From: Calditrichales bacterium
Lineage (GTDB): Bacteria > Calditrichota > Calditrichia > Calditrichales > J004
Direction: 5' to 3'
NCBI GenBank assembly: GCA_015493745.1
Contig: WGCN01000097.1
Coordinates: 1 to 56,965 of the forward strand
Length of the DNA: 56,965 nucleotides
Shown here: positions 36,414 through 45,852 of the stretch, in pieces
Layout of the letters: each line of letters opens with the position of its first letter
How positions within the stretch are numbered: the first letter of the stretch is position 1
The notes under the pieces: generated by a model
Database searches by the model: none
What the model was told of the DNA's origin: nothing
Seen by the model: only the letters and a program-made list of their open reading frames with translations
Translations under genes and position numbers: made by a program

Positions 36414-38486
36414 TTATATCAGATTAAAACGTTTTCTCAGAAGCCATTCCAGGGTAATCAGGGAAAGCAGTATTATAAGCAGAGTCAGGCTGTTTTTAAG
36501 ATCAATCTCGATTTTGTGTTTCACCGGAACCGGGCTGAGCCCGGGTATTTTCTTACCCTGATTAAGTTCCTGTAATGTAAGATAAGCACCACCGCTGTTT
36601 TTTGCCCATTTTTTCAGAAAGGCCGTATCCTGCCGGGTATGGGTAAACTCGGCGTCCGGCACCTGAACCCGGATGGTGAGCTTGTCTTCCCCGAGAACGG
36701 TTTCCCCGCGCCGGGCCAAGGCCTTAAAACGGTACCGGCCGGCGTTGACCACGGGAAAGGCGGCACGGTATCTGCCGTCAGCGATCGGGGTCAGATTGAA
36801 GTTATAGCTCTGCCCTTCCGACTCCGCGCTTACCTCCACGGTTGCATTGTCCACCCGCTTCTGCCGGCTGTCGTAAACAAAAGCATCCAGGATGACACTT
36901 TCTCCGCTGAAATATACATGTTTATCCGCGTGCAGACTCAGGGACTTTTGCCTGTTTTTAGCTGCCGCCCGGTGCGCCAGCCCCTGAATAAAACGCTGGT
37001 AGCCCGTCTGCATGAAGGGATCGCTGCTTTGTATGTCAAAAGCCGTGCGCCAAAGTCCATAGCCGTTCAGCAACAGGAACGGCGTGCCTTTGTACTCGCT
37101 CAGCGTCAGAAAGACGTTACCGGCATCCCCGTTCAGGGTGGCGGCCATGTTTTGGGCCCGGATGCGAAACTGGCTGAGAACCGGAGCGCTCTTTTCCCAA
37201 AAGGCCTGATTCTTCTCCGGTTGCGTAAAAGGCGACATCAGCGGCGGCAGAGGATTTTGCGGCGTAATCTGCCCTTCCCCTATCCCTCCCTGGCGCTCTA
37301 TTTGCCAATCCACGCCGGGGAGCCGGGATATCTTTTGCACATCGCTTTGATCCGTGAGATAAAAAATCCGGCCCACCCGGCTCCCGGCCAGCCACTTATC
37401 CAGGCGGGAACCGAAAGCGCCGGTGGTTAGTCCGGCCGGTAATCCGATCAGAAAGGCGGCATCCAGACTGTCCCACGGCAGTGAGGATGAAAGCTTAAAA
37501 TGCGGGATGTATATTTCCGGCTTCAGATATTTATCGGCAGCCACCGCCTGATGAATAAACTTAAAATCATAAGCGGGCGTGGCGGCCATCAAGCCGATGC
37601 GCAGCCTGCTTTTACGCACCCACTGTGTAAAGGAGAAACGGTTATTCTGCAGGTTTTGCTCCTCCTCCGCCCCCTGTATTTCGATACGGAATTCGTTAAA
37701 ACCGGGTTTTGCGGCCACATAAGCAAATTCCAGCGCCACATCGCCGCCATCGGCGGCCAGGGTTCTTTTCTCCTGCCGCAAAAGCCGGTTCCCCCGGTAC
37801 ATCTTTACAACAACATCCCGGCTGGCGATCGCCTTATGCCCGACTACAATTCTGACATGTGCCGTATCATTCTGAATGATCTCGGGGTCATGGCTTACCC
37901 GGCGAATAAAGATATCCGGAAAGATTTTTGTGCTGCCGACGCCGACCGCATAGGCCGGAACCGTGGAGAATACCGGAATTTCACCGGCGGTACGTATACC
38001 ATCGCTGATAATAAACAGATCGTCGTAACCGCCTTCAAGTACTTTTCGGGTCACGGCAGTAAAGTTTGTTAAACCGCTGAACAGGGTATCTTTCCCCACC
38101 CGGGGGCGTACGGACTGACTGAATGAGAACCAGTGTTGCCTGACCCCGGCGGACGACAAGAGCTTTTCCAGTACCGCCCCGGCCTGTTTCAGGGAGTCCG
38201 CCCGTTTCTCAAAACGGTTATGCAGCCCCATGGAGCCGGAGTGATCAACAAAAACGGCCACTTCACGGGGGCGTTGCTCGCTGTAATGCAGCTTTAGAAC
38301 CGGCGACAAAAGCAGGAAAAAAAGGGCGCCCATCCAAAGGCCGCGCAAAACGACAAGCACCACGCGCCGGAGCACACCGATCGGCGGATAGCTCTTCCTG
38401 TAAAAAAGAAAAGCCGTCAGCATCGCCAGGGCGAACAGCATAAAGACAAAAAAGAAGGGTGTGTTGAGTTGGATCAAAGTGGGCAC
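36414..38486 (-). CDS. Membrane protein with von Willebrand A-like domain
   Basis: 690 residues. Two N-terminal TM segments (about 9-28 and 42-62) precede a VWA-like domain with the metal-site motif VDHSGSMG near residue 78. The middle part (about 210-440) includes a domain with IGLMAATPAYDFKFIHQAV and LLNGYGLWRTAFDI, as in the glutamine-amidotransferase-like/BatA-type proteins of FCB bacteria. A beta-sandwich region follows and a final TM segment at about 664-683 ends in basic RKRFNLI. It is probably anchored in the inner membrane with its core in the periplasm. It precedes tag and follows tsaD. Function unknown. Confidence 0.85.
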   Translation of the reverse strand: MPTLIQLNTPFFFVFMLFALAMLTAFLFYRKSYPPIGVLRRVVLVVLRGLWMGALFFLLLSPVLKLHYSEQRPREVAVFVDHSGSMGLHNRFEKRADSLKQAGAVLEKLLSSAGVRQHWFSFSQSVRPRVGKDTLFSGLTNFTAVTRKVLEGGYDDLFIISDGIRTAGEIPVFSTVPAYAVGVGSTKIFPDIFIRRVSHDPEIIQNDTAHVRIVVGHKAIASRDVVVKMYRGNRLLRQEKRTLAADGGDVALEFAYVAAKPGFNEFRIEIQGAEEEQNLQNNRFSFTQWVRKSRLRIGLMAATPAYDFKFIHQAVAADKYLKPEIYIPHFKLSSSLPWDSLDAAFLIGLPAGLTTGAFGSRLDKWLAGSRVGRIFYLTDQSDVQKISRLPGVDWQIERQGGIGEGQITPQNPLPPLMSPFTQPEKNQAFWEKSAPVLSQFRIRAQNMAATLNGDAGNVFLTLSEYKGTPFLLLNGYGLWRTAFDIQSSDPFMQTGYQRFIQGLAHRAAAKNRQKSLSLHADKHVYFSGESVILDAFVYDSRQKRVDNATVEVSAESEGQSYNFNLTPIADGRYRAAFPVVNAGRYRFKALARRGETVLGEDKLTIRVQVPDAEFTHTRQDTAFLKKWAKNSGGAYLTLQELNQGKKIPGLSPVPVKHKIEIDLKNSLTLLIILLSLITLEWLLRKRFNLI

Positions 38487-38501
38487 GGTTTTTCCAAAAG
38501 G

Positions 38502-39503
38502 TTATGATCCGAGGGTTAACGATGGAAAGGCATTAAGGTTCTGTGAGGAATGTTCTCCCCGGCGCAGGCGGTGCAAACCGGCATAGGCAATCATGGCCGC
38601 GTTGTCGGTACAATAGGCCATTTGAGGCGTATAGACATCAAAACCGGCCTTCCGGCCCTGTTCAACGATGCCCGCGCGCAGATAGCCGTTCGCGGCCACC
38701 CCGCCGGCAAAGGCGATGGCCCGGACATTGTGCACTTTCGCCGCCCGCAGGGTTTTGCTGATGAGCACATCGATGGCCGCTTTTTGAAAAGAGGCGCATA
38801 TATCGGCCTGGTGTTCTGCCATATGCTGCGGCGAATGCTGCTCCACATAGGTCAGCACAGAGGTTTTTAGTCCGCTGTAACTGAAATCGAAATGATCTTC
38901 CTTTAAAAAAGATTGTGGAAAGCGTACAAACGAGGCATCTCCCCCGCGGGCCAGTTTGTCGATCACCGGGCCGCCCGGGTAGCCCAGCCCCATCACCTTG
39001 GCGCTTTTATCAAAGGCCTCACCGACGGCGTCATCGCGGGTGCTGCCGATGATTCGGTAATCCAGATGATCTTTCATCAGCACCAGTTGGGTGTGGCCGC
39101 CGGATACGATTAAAAAAAGAACGGGAAAGTCGATATGCTCCACCGTAAGCAGGTTGCCATAGATATGCCCTTCCATATGGTTCACGCCGATAAAGGGAAT
39201 ATCCGCCGCCAGGGAATAGCCCTTGGCAAAGGTCAGACCTACCAACAGGGCGCCCACCAGCCCCGGCCCGTGGGTTACGGCGATGCCCTCCACCTGCTCC
39301 CTGCCAATACCCGCTTCGCTTAAAGCCCTCTCCACAACCGGCTGCAACAGACGCAGATGGGCGCGGGAGGCCAGCTCCGGAACAACCCCCCCGTATTGAA
39401 CATGCACCAGTTGCGATGACACCACATTCGACAGTACACGGGAATCGTCCAGAACGGCGGCGGAGGTTTCATCACAGGAAGTTTCGATTCCGAGAACGAT
39501 CAC
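38502..39503 (-). CDS. tsaD: tRNA threonylcarbamoyladenosine transferase TsaD
   Basis: Makes the t6A37 modification on ANN-decoding tRNAs. 333 residues. ILGIETSCDETSAAVLDD and GVNHMEGHIYGNLL carry the metal-binding His pair, and VSGGHTQLVLM and KVMGLGYPGGPVIDKLA are family signatures. It overlaps the ybbR-like gene by 4 nt. Length and motifs are normal. Confidence 0.98.
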   Translation of the reverse strand: MIVLGIETSCDETSAAVLDDSRVLSNVVSSQLVHVQYGGVVPELASRAHLRLLQPVVERALSEAGIGREQVEGIAVTHGPGLVGALLVGLTFAKGYSLAADIPFIGVNHMEGHIYGNLLTVEHIDFPVLFLIVSGGHTQLVLMKDHLDYRIIGSTRDDAVGEAFDKSAKVMGLGYPGGPVIDKLARGGDASFVRFPQSFLKEDHFDFSYSGLKTSVLTYVEQHSPQHMAEHQADICASFQKAAIDVLISKTLRAAKVHNVRAIAFAGGVAANGYLRAGIVEQGRKAGFDVYTPQMAYCTDNAAMIAYAGLHRLRRGEHSSQNLNAFPSLTLGS

Positions 39504-40450
39504 AGGGTGTTTCCTTTCTGTATCAGCTGTAAAACAAATTTTTGCGGCACCACTTCCAGCCAGGTGATATCGGCCGGGGTGACGATCTGCATGGGATATT
39601 CCATCACTCCCTTGTGGAAGCTCAGCTTATAATCGAAAATCACGGAAATTTCATCCGTTCTCAGCCTGGTGACGCGGGTTTCCCCACCCTTAACGCGCAC
39701 CGAAATCATGGCCGGTTCGGCCACGGCCTGCAAATCCGGCGGAAAGTTGACCAGTTGAATGGGAACGTTATACAAGGTACGCTCCACGATGGGTTCGATG
39801 GTTGTGGTAACCTGGCCCTTTTCCGGGGTAATAAAAATGATGCCCGGTCGCGGAGATATAAAGTGTACTGTGCTGGTAAAAGGATACTTGGCATCCTTCA
39901 TTATAATGCTGTCTGTGGAAATGGCCGTCAGCTTCGATACCAGCTTTTGCGGCCCGCGAACCCGCACCGAATCGGGATGAACCTGTTGGGAAACAAAAAG
40001 ATAGCCCGGAACGGTCTGAATGTGATGTTCTACCTTTACCGGCAGTTTGCGTTCTATCTTTTTATCCACTTCCACTAAAATACGGCGGGGAGAAATCACA
40101 CTGAGTATTTCCATGCCGTATTCCGAGGGAAAATGCAGGTTTTGCTTCTGTTCCGTCAGATCGATGATTTTGGTTTTTTTTATATCGGGAATATTGAGAT
40201 GAATGCTTTTGTCCCTGAAGTTCAGACCGAACAGCATGCGTCCCGTCCCTTTGATCCTCAGCGTGATGTCTTCCGGGATTTTACGGACAAGGGTCAGGCT
40301 GTCTCCGCCAAGATTTACCTTGAACGGCAGCCGAATCTGAGTGGTATAGACCTTTTCACTGCTGATGGATACCCACAGAATCAGGGCCAGCATAAATGAG
40401 CCGAGCAGGGAACGGTAATTTTCTTTCAGATAGGCTTTAAGGCGTTCCAT
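39500..40450 (-). CDS. YbbR-domain membrane protein (CdaR-like)
   Basis: 316 residues with one N-terminal membrane anchor (SLLGSFMLALILWVSISSEKVY, 14-35) and about three or four beta-rich YbbR-like repeats outside it. YbbR/CdaR proteins often regulate the diadenylate cyclase CdaA, but there is no cdaA in the window. The chain runs tsaD, ybbR-like, SAM-hydroxide enzyme in one transcript. A c-di-AMP link is therefore possible, but not shown. Confidence 0.8.
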   Translation of the reverse strand: MERLKAYLKENYRSLLGSFMLALILWVSISSEKVYTTQIRLPFKVNLGGDSLTLVRKIPEDITLRIKGTGRMLFGLNFRDKSIHLNIPDIKKTKIIDLTEQKQNLHFPSEYGMEILSVISPRRILVEVDKKIERKLPVKVEHHIQTVPGYLFVSQQVHPDSVRVRGPQKLVSKLTAISTDSIIMKDAKYPFTSTVHFISPRPGIIFITPEKGQVTTTIEPIVERTLYNVPIQLVNFPPDLQAVAEPAMISVRVKGGETRVTRLRTDEISVIFDYKLSFHKGVMEYPMQIVTPADITWLEVVPQKFVLQLIQKGNTL

Positions 40451-40455
40451 CTCGA

Positions 40456-41250
40456 TTATTCCACTTCCAGGATTAAGGTGTCTTTACCGGGATCCACCTG
40501 CAACTCCCGGGCGGCATTGCCGCCATTGACGGCGATTTCCAGAAAATCCCGGCTGTTCCACAAAGCCAGCAGCCGGCCCGGTTCCTCTGCATTGTAATAT
40601 TTTACCAGCCCGCCGATCCGCTGTCCTTTAAATCCGATGGATTTTATCCGTGGCATGTGCATCCGTTCCAAATCCTGCCGGTTAAAGGCAAAAATAATGT
40701 TTCCGAAATGATCCACCGACATGACCGGCACAACGATATGTCCGTCATTGTTTTTACGGAAAGGCCGTAAACCGTGATCCGTGCGCTGCGGTAATTGGCG
40801 GGCAAAGGATGCCGGTGCATGCCCCAGGGCCAGCCGGGCCGCCGCCGGAGCGAACAAATCCCGTCCGTGGAAGGTGGCATGCTTTACACCCTTCAGAAAA
40901 ACGTCCTTGTCGATGGCATAGAGTGTGTGGGCTTCATTCTCCATGATCAGGTGAAACAAACCGTTATCCGGGCCGACAAAGGTGTACCCGGCCGTGCGCA
41001 GGATCAGCGCCTGTCTGTCACTGCCCACACCGGGATCGACAATGGCCAGGTGTATTGTCCCCTTGGGAAAATATTCATAATAGTTGTAAAGAGCCAATGC
41101 CGCCGCTTCGATATCAAAAGCCGGTATGTCATGACTGATATCCGTTATCTCCACATGGGGGGCCATTTGTTTGATTACCCCCTTGCAGCTCCCTACATAT
41201 CCGTCCCTGGTACCGAAATCCGTTAAGATGGTTATGATGCCCGAATTCAT
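40456..41250 (-). CDS. SAM hydroxide adenosyltransferase (DUF62)
   Basis: 264 residues of the chlorinase/fluorinase superfamily, which here would hydrolyse SAM to adenosine and methionine. The N-terminus ITILTDFGTRDGYVGSCKGVI has the catalytic Asp and Arg-like region, and HLAIVDPGVGS and FVGPDNGLF are the family signatures. GRDLFAPAAARLA carries the conserved His/Arg neighbourhood. The fluorinase-type halide loop was not recognised, consistent with the hydroxide form. Overlaps mutM by 4 nt. Confidence 0.92.
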   Translation of the reverse strand: MNSGIITILTDFGTRDGYVGSCKGVIKQMAPHVEITDISHDIPAFDIEAAALALYNYYEYFPKGTIHLAIVDPGVGSDRQALILRTAGYTFVGPDNGLFHLIMENEAHTLYAIDKDVFLKGVKHATFHGRDLFAPAAARLALGHAPASFARQLPQRTDHGLRPFRKNNDGHIVVPVMSVDHFGNIIFAFNRQDLERMHMPRIKSIGFKGQRIGGLVKYYNAEEPGRLLALWNSRDFLEIAVNGGNAARELQVDPGKDTLILEVE

Positions 41251-42053
41251 GTCTTACCCCTTTGTTGACACCGCGGGCAGATATGCGTGCCCCGTCCGGC
41301 GACTCTTATTTTTTCTATCGGCCCGCCACATTTTTTACAGGGAAGCCCCTGCCGGCCGTAAACATTAAAATAGCGCTGATTCAACCCCTCGTTCCCTTTG
41401 GTGTTGCGATAGTCGGAGATGGTACTGCCCATATTGTCGATAGAACGTTGTAAAACCAGCCTTATGTTGTTGAACAGAGGCTCCGCGCCGCTGACTTCCC
41501 GGGCCGGCGTTAAGGGATGCAATGCCGAAAGAAAAAGGGCCTCATCTACGTATATGTTCCCCAAACCGGCAATATATTTCTGTGACAACAAAAAAGCCTT
41601 TATGTTCATCGCGCTTTTTTGGAGCATGCTCCCAAAAAGAGCGGCGGTCAGCTTTTGATCCATGGCGTCCGTCCCCAGTTTTCGGAGAAGCGGTTCCGCG
41701 GAGAGCACATGCCGGATGCGTCCGAATTTACGACTGTCCCGGAAAATCAGTTCCAGGCCGTCATCAAGAAGGAAACGGACACGGTCATGGCTATGACGCG
41801 CCTGCTGCCCCGATCGTCGCGCCAGCAGCTGGCCGGTCATGCGCAGGTGGATGACCAACACGCTTTTATCCAGATTCAGCAATAAATACTTTCCCTGCCG
41901 CCCTATCGTCCCAAACCGTTGTCCCGGCAAAGGGGGGGCGTCCTGATGCTCAAATGTTTTTTCCCAATATAATTCCAGGGATCGAATCTTCTTACCGGGC
42001 AACACCGCACGCAGTTCCCGGGCCACGGTTTCAACTTCCGGCAGTTCGGGCAT
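41247..42053 (-). CDS. mutM: Formamidopyrimidine-DNA glycosylase
   Basis: Removes oxidised purines. Start at 42053 gives PELPEVETVARELR at the mature N-terminus after Met removal (Pro is the nucleophile), so the longer upstream frame is wrong. 268 residues. YVDEALFLSALHPLTPA is the middle helix-two-turn-helix region and CKKCGGPIEKIRVAGRGTHICPRCQ is the C-terminal zinc finger. It overlaps the TPR-lipoprotein end by 23 nt. Confidence 0.97.
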   Translation of the reverse strand: MPELPEVETVARELRAVLPGKKIRSLELYWEKTFEHQDAPPLPGQRFGTIGRQGKYLLLNLDKSVLVIHLRMTGQLLARRSGQQARHSHDRVRFLLDDGLELIFRDSRKFGRIRHVLSAEPLLRKLGTDAMDQKLTAALFGSMLQKSAMNIKAFLLSQKYIAGLGNIYVDEALFLSALHPLTPAREVSGAEPLFNNIRLVLQRSIDNMGSTISDYRNTKGNEGLNQRYFNVYGRQGLPCKKCGGPIEKIRVAGRGTHICPRCQQRGKT

Positions 42054-43011
42054 CTTTTTTTCCGGAATGTTTTTCACCAATGCTGTTATCGAGAAAAGCG
42101 TTAAAATCGTATCCGACATTCAGAAAACGCTTTACCACATCCTCCGGGAGGCGGTCATCCTGCTTGACACCGCTTTGGCGTTGCATACGATAGGCATCGG
42201 GGATGGTGCAGCCTTTTTTTAAGGCCAGTTGCAACTGGGTACGCCCGTCTTTCTCGTTCTTCATGTTAAAATAATAGAGCGCCCGGAAATAGTGCACATC
42301 GGCGGGCTTCAGGAACGGACGATAGACCTCCGTGGCCATGGAATACCCCTCTTCCAGCTGTTCCGTGTTATAAAAGGACTGGATGTAGATCAAAACCAGA
42401 TTGCGGTTGAGGCGCGCACGACGTTCACCGGCCTTCAGATCGGTGATGACGGTAAAATACTTCCCCGTTTCAAACATGAGCCGGGCGTGCTCGGCAAAAA
42501 AGAGAGCGCTCTTTTTCACTTTTTGCTTTTTGCTGAAATTCCTGTAATCGTTTAAAACGTTTTTGGCGATGGAGTAGTGACGCAACTGAACATGTGCTTC
42601 CGCCGATTTCAACAAAAGCTTTAACTTTTTATTGTTTTGCGCAAAAGCTTTCTGATAGTAGTCAACGGCCTGTTTAAACTTTTTTTGCGCGAAATTGAGA
42701 TCGCCCAGCTTTTCCAGTACCCCGTCATAATGCGAACGCCGGGTCAGGGCATCGGTAAAGGCCTCTTCCGCGGCGGAAAAATTTCCGAGACGCGCCAGGA
42801 TATCGCCCTTCAATTCAAAGTAACCGGCAATACGGTTATTGGCCTCAATGGTTTTGTTAATATAATCCAAAGCGTTGTCGTAGTTCTTTTGCCGGAAGGC
42901 GTCCAGGGCCCGGGAGTAATATTTTAAGGCATAGGCCGTGTTATGCCGGGGACTGTTTCCCGCGCAAGCCGTCAATAAAAGCGCCGTTATAAAAGTCAGG
43001 ATTATTTTCAT
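42031..43011 (-). CDS. TPR lipoprotein
   Basis: 326 residues from MKIILTFITALLLTACAGN, a signal peptide with lipobox LTAC. A longer frame runs 49 codons upstream into the neighbouring gene and is not used. TPR-like helices follow: YALKYYSRALDAFRQKNYDNALDYINKTIEANNR, GNFSAAEEAFTDALTRRSHY and others. The ATG overlaps the TGA of the gene at 43011-43640 (ATGA). It probably scaffolds an outer or inner membrane complex; partner unknown. Confidence 0.85.
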   Translation of the reverse strand: MKIILTFITALLLTACAGNSPRHNTAYALKYYSRALDAFRQKNYDNALDYINKTIEANNRIAGYFELKGDILARLGNFSAAEEAFTDALTRRSHYDGVLEKLGDLNFAQKKFKQAVDYYQKAFAQNNKKLKLLLKSAEAHVQLRHYSIAKNVLNDYRNFSKKQKVKKSALFFAEHARLMFETGKYFTVITDLKAGERRARLNRNLVLIYIQSFYNTEQLEEGYSMATEVYRPFLKPADVHYFRALYYFNMKNEKDGRTQLQLALKKGCTIPDAYRMQRQSGVKQDDRLPEDVVKRFLNVGYDFNAFLDNSIGEKHSGKKDARTAGS

Positions 43012-43640
43012 CAGTTGTTCTTTAATAATAGTTGGTTCAACCAGTCGTAAAATTGCCGGTACAGGACGGTATTGGCGAAGTCTTCCTGCCGGCGGATATA
43101 ATTTGAAAAACTTTTCTTGATCTCCAGTAAAAAGGCAATATCGCCCTCGGCGAGCCATTGTTCTATTTTCCGGCGTATCAGCTGTTCGTTGTTTTCCCCG
43201 AAGACCTTGCTTACCAGCCGGGCGGCCACGGCCTGCATCAGTTTGTCATCGCTGTTTTTATAGCGTTCCAGATAATCCGCCACCTGATCGAAGTCGCGCC
43301 TGGCTGAATATTCCAGGGTTTGCATGCAAAACTGGCGCAGGTTTTGATCTTTATCCTCCAAAAGACTCTCCATGATAATCTCATAGCCGTCTTTCGGGCC
43401 GTAACGGCCGATCATCTCCGACAGTATGCTTTTATCCTGAATGGCTTTGTGGTAGTCGTTTTCATAATAACTGTCGATGATGGCGCTCAGTTCGGGATAA
43501 TAGCTGTCATCGATATCGGCGGGACTGTCCATATTGAGTTGTTTGCATAGCCGAATCAGTAGCTGCGAAGCCGTTTGCACTTTGCGCGCATTGGGCTTGG
43601 TGGTCAGGTAAAAATCATGCAAATGTTGAAGATTTGACAT
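43011..43640 (-). CDS. Hypothetical helical protein
   Basis: 209 residues with no signal peptide and no TM segment; almost all helix (HEAT/ARM-like feel, e.g. NLRQFCMQTLEYSARRDFDQVADYLERYKNSDDKLMQAVAARLVSKVF). I do not recognise the family. It overlaps the TPR lipoprotein start by one codon and is probably cotranscribed with it. Confidence 0.7.
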   Translation of the reverse strand: MSNLQHLHDFYLTTKPNARKVQTASQLLIRLCKQLNMDSPADIDDSYYPELSAIIDSYYENDYHKAIQDKSILSEMIGRYGPKDGYEIIMESLLEDKDQNLRQFCMQTLEYSARRDFDQVADYLERYKNSDDKLMQAVAARLVSKVFGENNEQLIRRKIEQWLAEGDIAFLLEIKKSFSNYIRRQEDFANTVLYRQFYDWLNQLLLKNN

Positions 43641-43712
43641 CGTTTATCCGCTGTTATTGCTCAAAAATGGTAAATTTAACCAAGAATCGCTTCTATTACA
43701 ATGCGCAATGTC

Positions 43713-44162
43713 TCATAAACTCTTTGTTTTTAGCGGTTTATGTAACAGCAGAAAATAATATATCAGGGACAGGCCCGTATTCTCCAGAATTTTACTCCAG
43801 CCGATACGGCCGTCACCGAACAGAGCCACGCCGCAACCGCAATCCATGTCAAATCCGCGCATAAAGGCCAGCGTTACCATGAGGGTAAAAAGTACAAGTA
43901 AAAACAGGCCCCAAACCCGGGTGGCCGCTTTCATAATACCGGCCAGCAGAAAAAGGCCGACGAAAAGCTCCAGCCAGGGCAGGATGATGGCCGGCAGATT
44001 GCTCAGGCTGTCCGGCAAAATCTGGTACCGGCGGATCACCGTGGCAAATTCCGCCGGGTGCATTATTTTGGGATAGGCGGCTAAAATGAAATAGAAGCCG
44101 AAGAAGAGACGGCCCAGCAGCTCCGGCCAGCGCTTTAGGCGCAAGGTGATATCCCGGTTCAT
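43713..44162 (-). CDS. MauE/DoxX-like membrane protein
   Basis: 149 residues with four TM segments. GRLFFGFYFILAAYPKIMHPAEF and LPWLELFVGLFLLAGI are DoxX/MauE-type. FDMDCGCGVALFGDGRIGW is a MauE-like Cys-Gly-Cys loop that may be redox active. It starts 1 nt after the end of the rhodanese gene (TAATG overlap), so the two form a pair. MauE-type proteins help in redox or disulfide chemistry, but the exact job here is unknown. Confidence 0.82.
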   Translation of the reverse strand: MNRDITLRLKRWPELLGRLFFGFYFILAAYPKIMHPAEFATVIRRYQILPDSLSNLPAIILPWLELFVGLFLLAGIMKAATRVWGLFLLVLFTLMVTLAFMRGFDMDCGCGVALFGDGRIGWSKILENTGLSLIYYFLLLHKPLKTKSL

Positions 44163-44620
44163 TATTTAACCTCAACGGGATATTTGGCCGCCGTCCAGGC
44201 CTTGTAGCCGGGCTTAAACACGGCCACGTCCGTAAAGCCCGCTTCCCTTAAGCGGTCGGCCAGGCGATCGGCCTGCGGACATGTCGGACTGAAGCAATAG
44301 GTAATCAACGGCTTGCCTTTATCAAATCCGGCGGTCAGGCTGTCCAGAAAGGTGGTGTTGTAAGGAATGCTGACGGCCCCCGGCAGGTGCCCCCGTTTAT
44401 AAAAACGGTCATAACGGGCATCCACGACAGTTATTTGCCCCGTATCCACGATCTTTTTCATTTCATACAGGGAGATTTCCTTTTTGCCCTGCAGTGAAGC
44501 CTGCTGATACAGCAGCGGCACCCCGCTGGCGGAAACATTGTTAAAAACAAGGGCCACCGTGGCCGATATGAACAAGATAAACAGACCGGCCAGCCATTCT
44601 CTCTTTTTATTTTTCGACAT
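44162..44620 (-). CDS. Membrane-anchored rhodanese-like protein
   Basis: 152 residues with an N-terminal membrane anchor (11-29) and a rhodanese domain outside it. ITVVDARYDRFYKRGHLPGAVSIPY is typical, and the active-site loop is YCFSPTCPQADRLADRL, with the catalytic Cys plus a second Cys. It may transfer sulfane sulfur or sit in a thiol-disulfide relay with the MauE/DoxX-like neighbour. It is close to, but separate from, the aminotransferase gene (5 bp gap). Confidence 0.88.
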   Translation of the reverse strand: MSKNKKREWLAGLFILFISATVALVFNNVSASGVPLLYQQASLQGKKEISLYEMKKIVDTGQITVVDARYDRFYKRGHLPGAVSIPYNTTFLDSLTAGFDKGKPLITYCFSPTCPQADRLADRLREAGFTDVAVFKPGYKAWTAAKYPVEVK

Positions 44621-44625
44621 AAGGG

Positions 44626-45801
44626 CTATCCTTTCAATTCTTTAAGGGCTTTTTCGATACGGTCACAAGCAGCGGCCAGTTGTTCCATGGAAGCGGCATA
44701 GGAAAGGCGCAGATAGCCTTCCTGCCCAAAACCGACGCCGGGCACCACGGCCACGTGGGCCTTTTCCAGTAAATACATGGCCAGGGCCGTTGAATCGGGA
44801 TACTGCTCATTAAAATAGGCGCTGACATTGGGAAAAAGGTAAAAGGCGCCCCGGGGCACGGCAAAGCTGATATCCGGCATGGCCGAGAAACGTTCCATGA
44901 TGTACTTCCGCCTTTTGGTATAAGTTGCCAGCATTTCATCCAGGGAATCCTGCGGACCGGATACGGCGGCCAGGGCCGCGTACTGGGCAATGCTGGAGGC
45001 GTTGGAGGTACTGTGACCCTGTATTTTGTCGGCGGCTTTGATCACCGCCTGCGGGCCGCAACTGAAACCGATGCGCCAGCCGGTCATGGCATAGGCCTTG
45101 GAAACCCCCTGTACCAGAATCACCCGTTCCTTTATTTCCGGAAAGGTGGCCAGGCTGCGAAATTTAAAACCATCATAACACATGCGGGCATAAATCTCAT
45201 CGGCCAGTATAAAGATATTATGTTTTTTCAAAACGTCCACCAGGGCGGTCAGCTCATCCTCGCTGTATACCATACCGGTGGGATTGATGGGATTGCTGAA
45301 CAGGATCATTTTGGTTTTGGGGGTGATGGCCGCCGCCAGTTGTCGCGCATTTATTTTAAAATCATCCTTCTCCCGGGTGCGCAGAGCCACCACTTTTCCG
45401 CCGGCCAGGCCGATGGCTTCCGGGTGGGTGGGCCAGGCGGGATAGGGCAACAACACCTCATCCCCTTCATCCACCAGGGCCATGATGGTATTAAACAGCG
45501 ATTGCTTGGCTCCGCTGGATACCAGAATCTGTTCCGGGGTGTAGTCGGCGTTAAAGTCTTCCTTTAACCTTTTGGCTACCGCTTCCCTCAGGGGCAGAAT
45601 GCCCCGGTTGACCGTATAATGGGTATGGTTGGCCTTTATGGCCTGAATGGCCGCTTCCTTGATGTGCTCCGGGGTATTGTAGTCCGGTTCACCCATGGAC
45701 AGGTTTATCACATCAATCCCTTCGGCGATCATGCGCTTGGCGGCGCCAAAGACCTTTAGCGTGGCCGATTCCTTTAAACGTGCGGCACGTGCGGACAACA
45801 T
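44626..45801 (-). CDS. Aspartate aminotransferase-type PLP enzyme
   Basis: 391 residues from MLSARAARLKESATLKVF (AAGGGGGAT upstream supports this over the longer form). INLSMGEPDYNTPEHIKEAA, NPINPTGMVYS and the PLP Lys in VQGVSKAYAMTGWRIGF are class I aminotransferase hallmarks. It probably makes aspartate or related amino acids. It lies between the rhodanese and trpG/pabA-type gene. Confidence 0.93.
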   Translation of the reverse strand: MLSARAARLKESATLKVFGAAKRMIAEGIDVINLSMGEPDYNTPEHIKEAAIQAIKANHTHYTVNRGILPLREAVAKRLKEDFNADYTPEQILVSSGAKQSLFNTIMALVDEGDEVLLPYPAWPTHPEAIGLAGGKVVALRTREKDDFKINARQLAAAITPKTKMILFSNPINPTGMVYSEDELTALVDVLKKHNIFILADEIYARMCYDGFKFRSLATFPEIKERVILVQGVSKAYAMTGWRIGFSCGPQAVIKAADKIQGHSTSNASSIAQYAALAAVSGPQDSLDEMLATYTKRRKYIMERFSAMPDISFAVPRGAFYLFPNVSAYFNEQYPDSTALAMYLLEKAHVAVVPGVGFGQEGYLRLSYAASMEQLAAACDRIEKALKELKG

Positions 45802-45852
45802 ATCATCCCCCTTTTTCATGTTTTTTAATTGCAAAAGCGTTTAAGACCTTGC

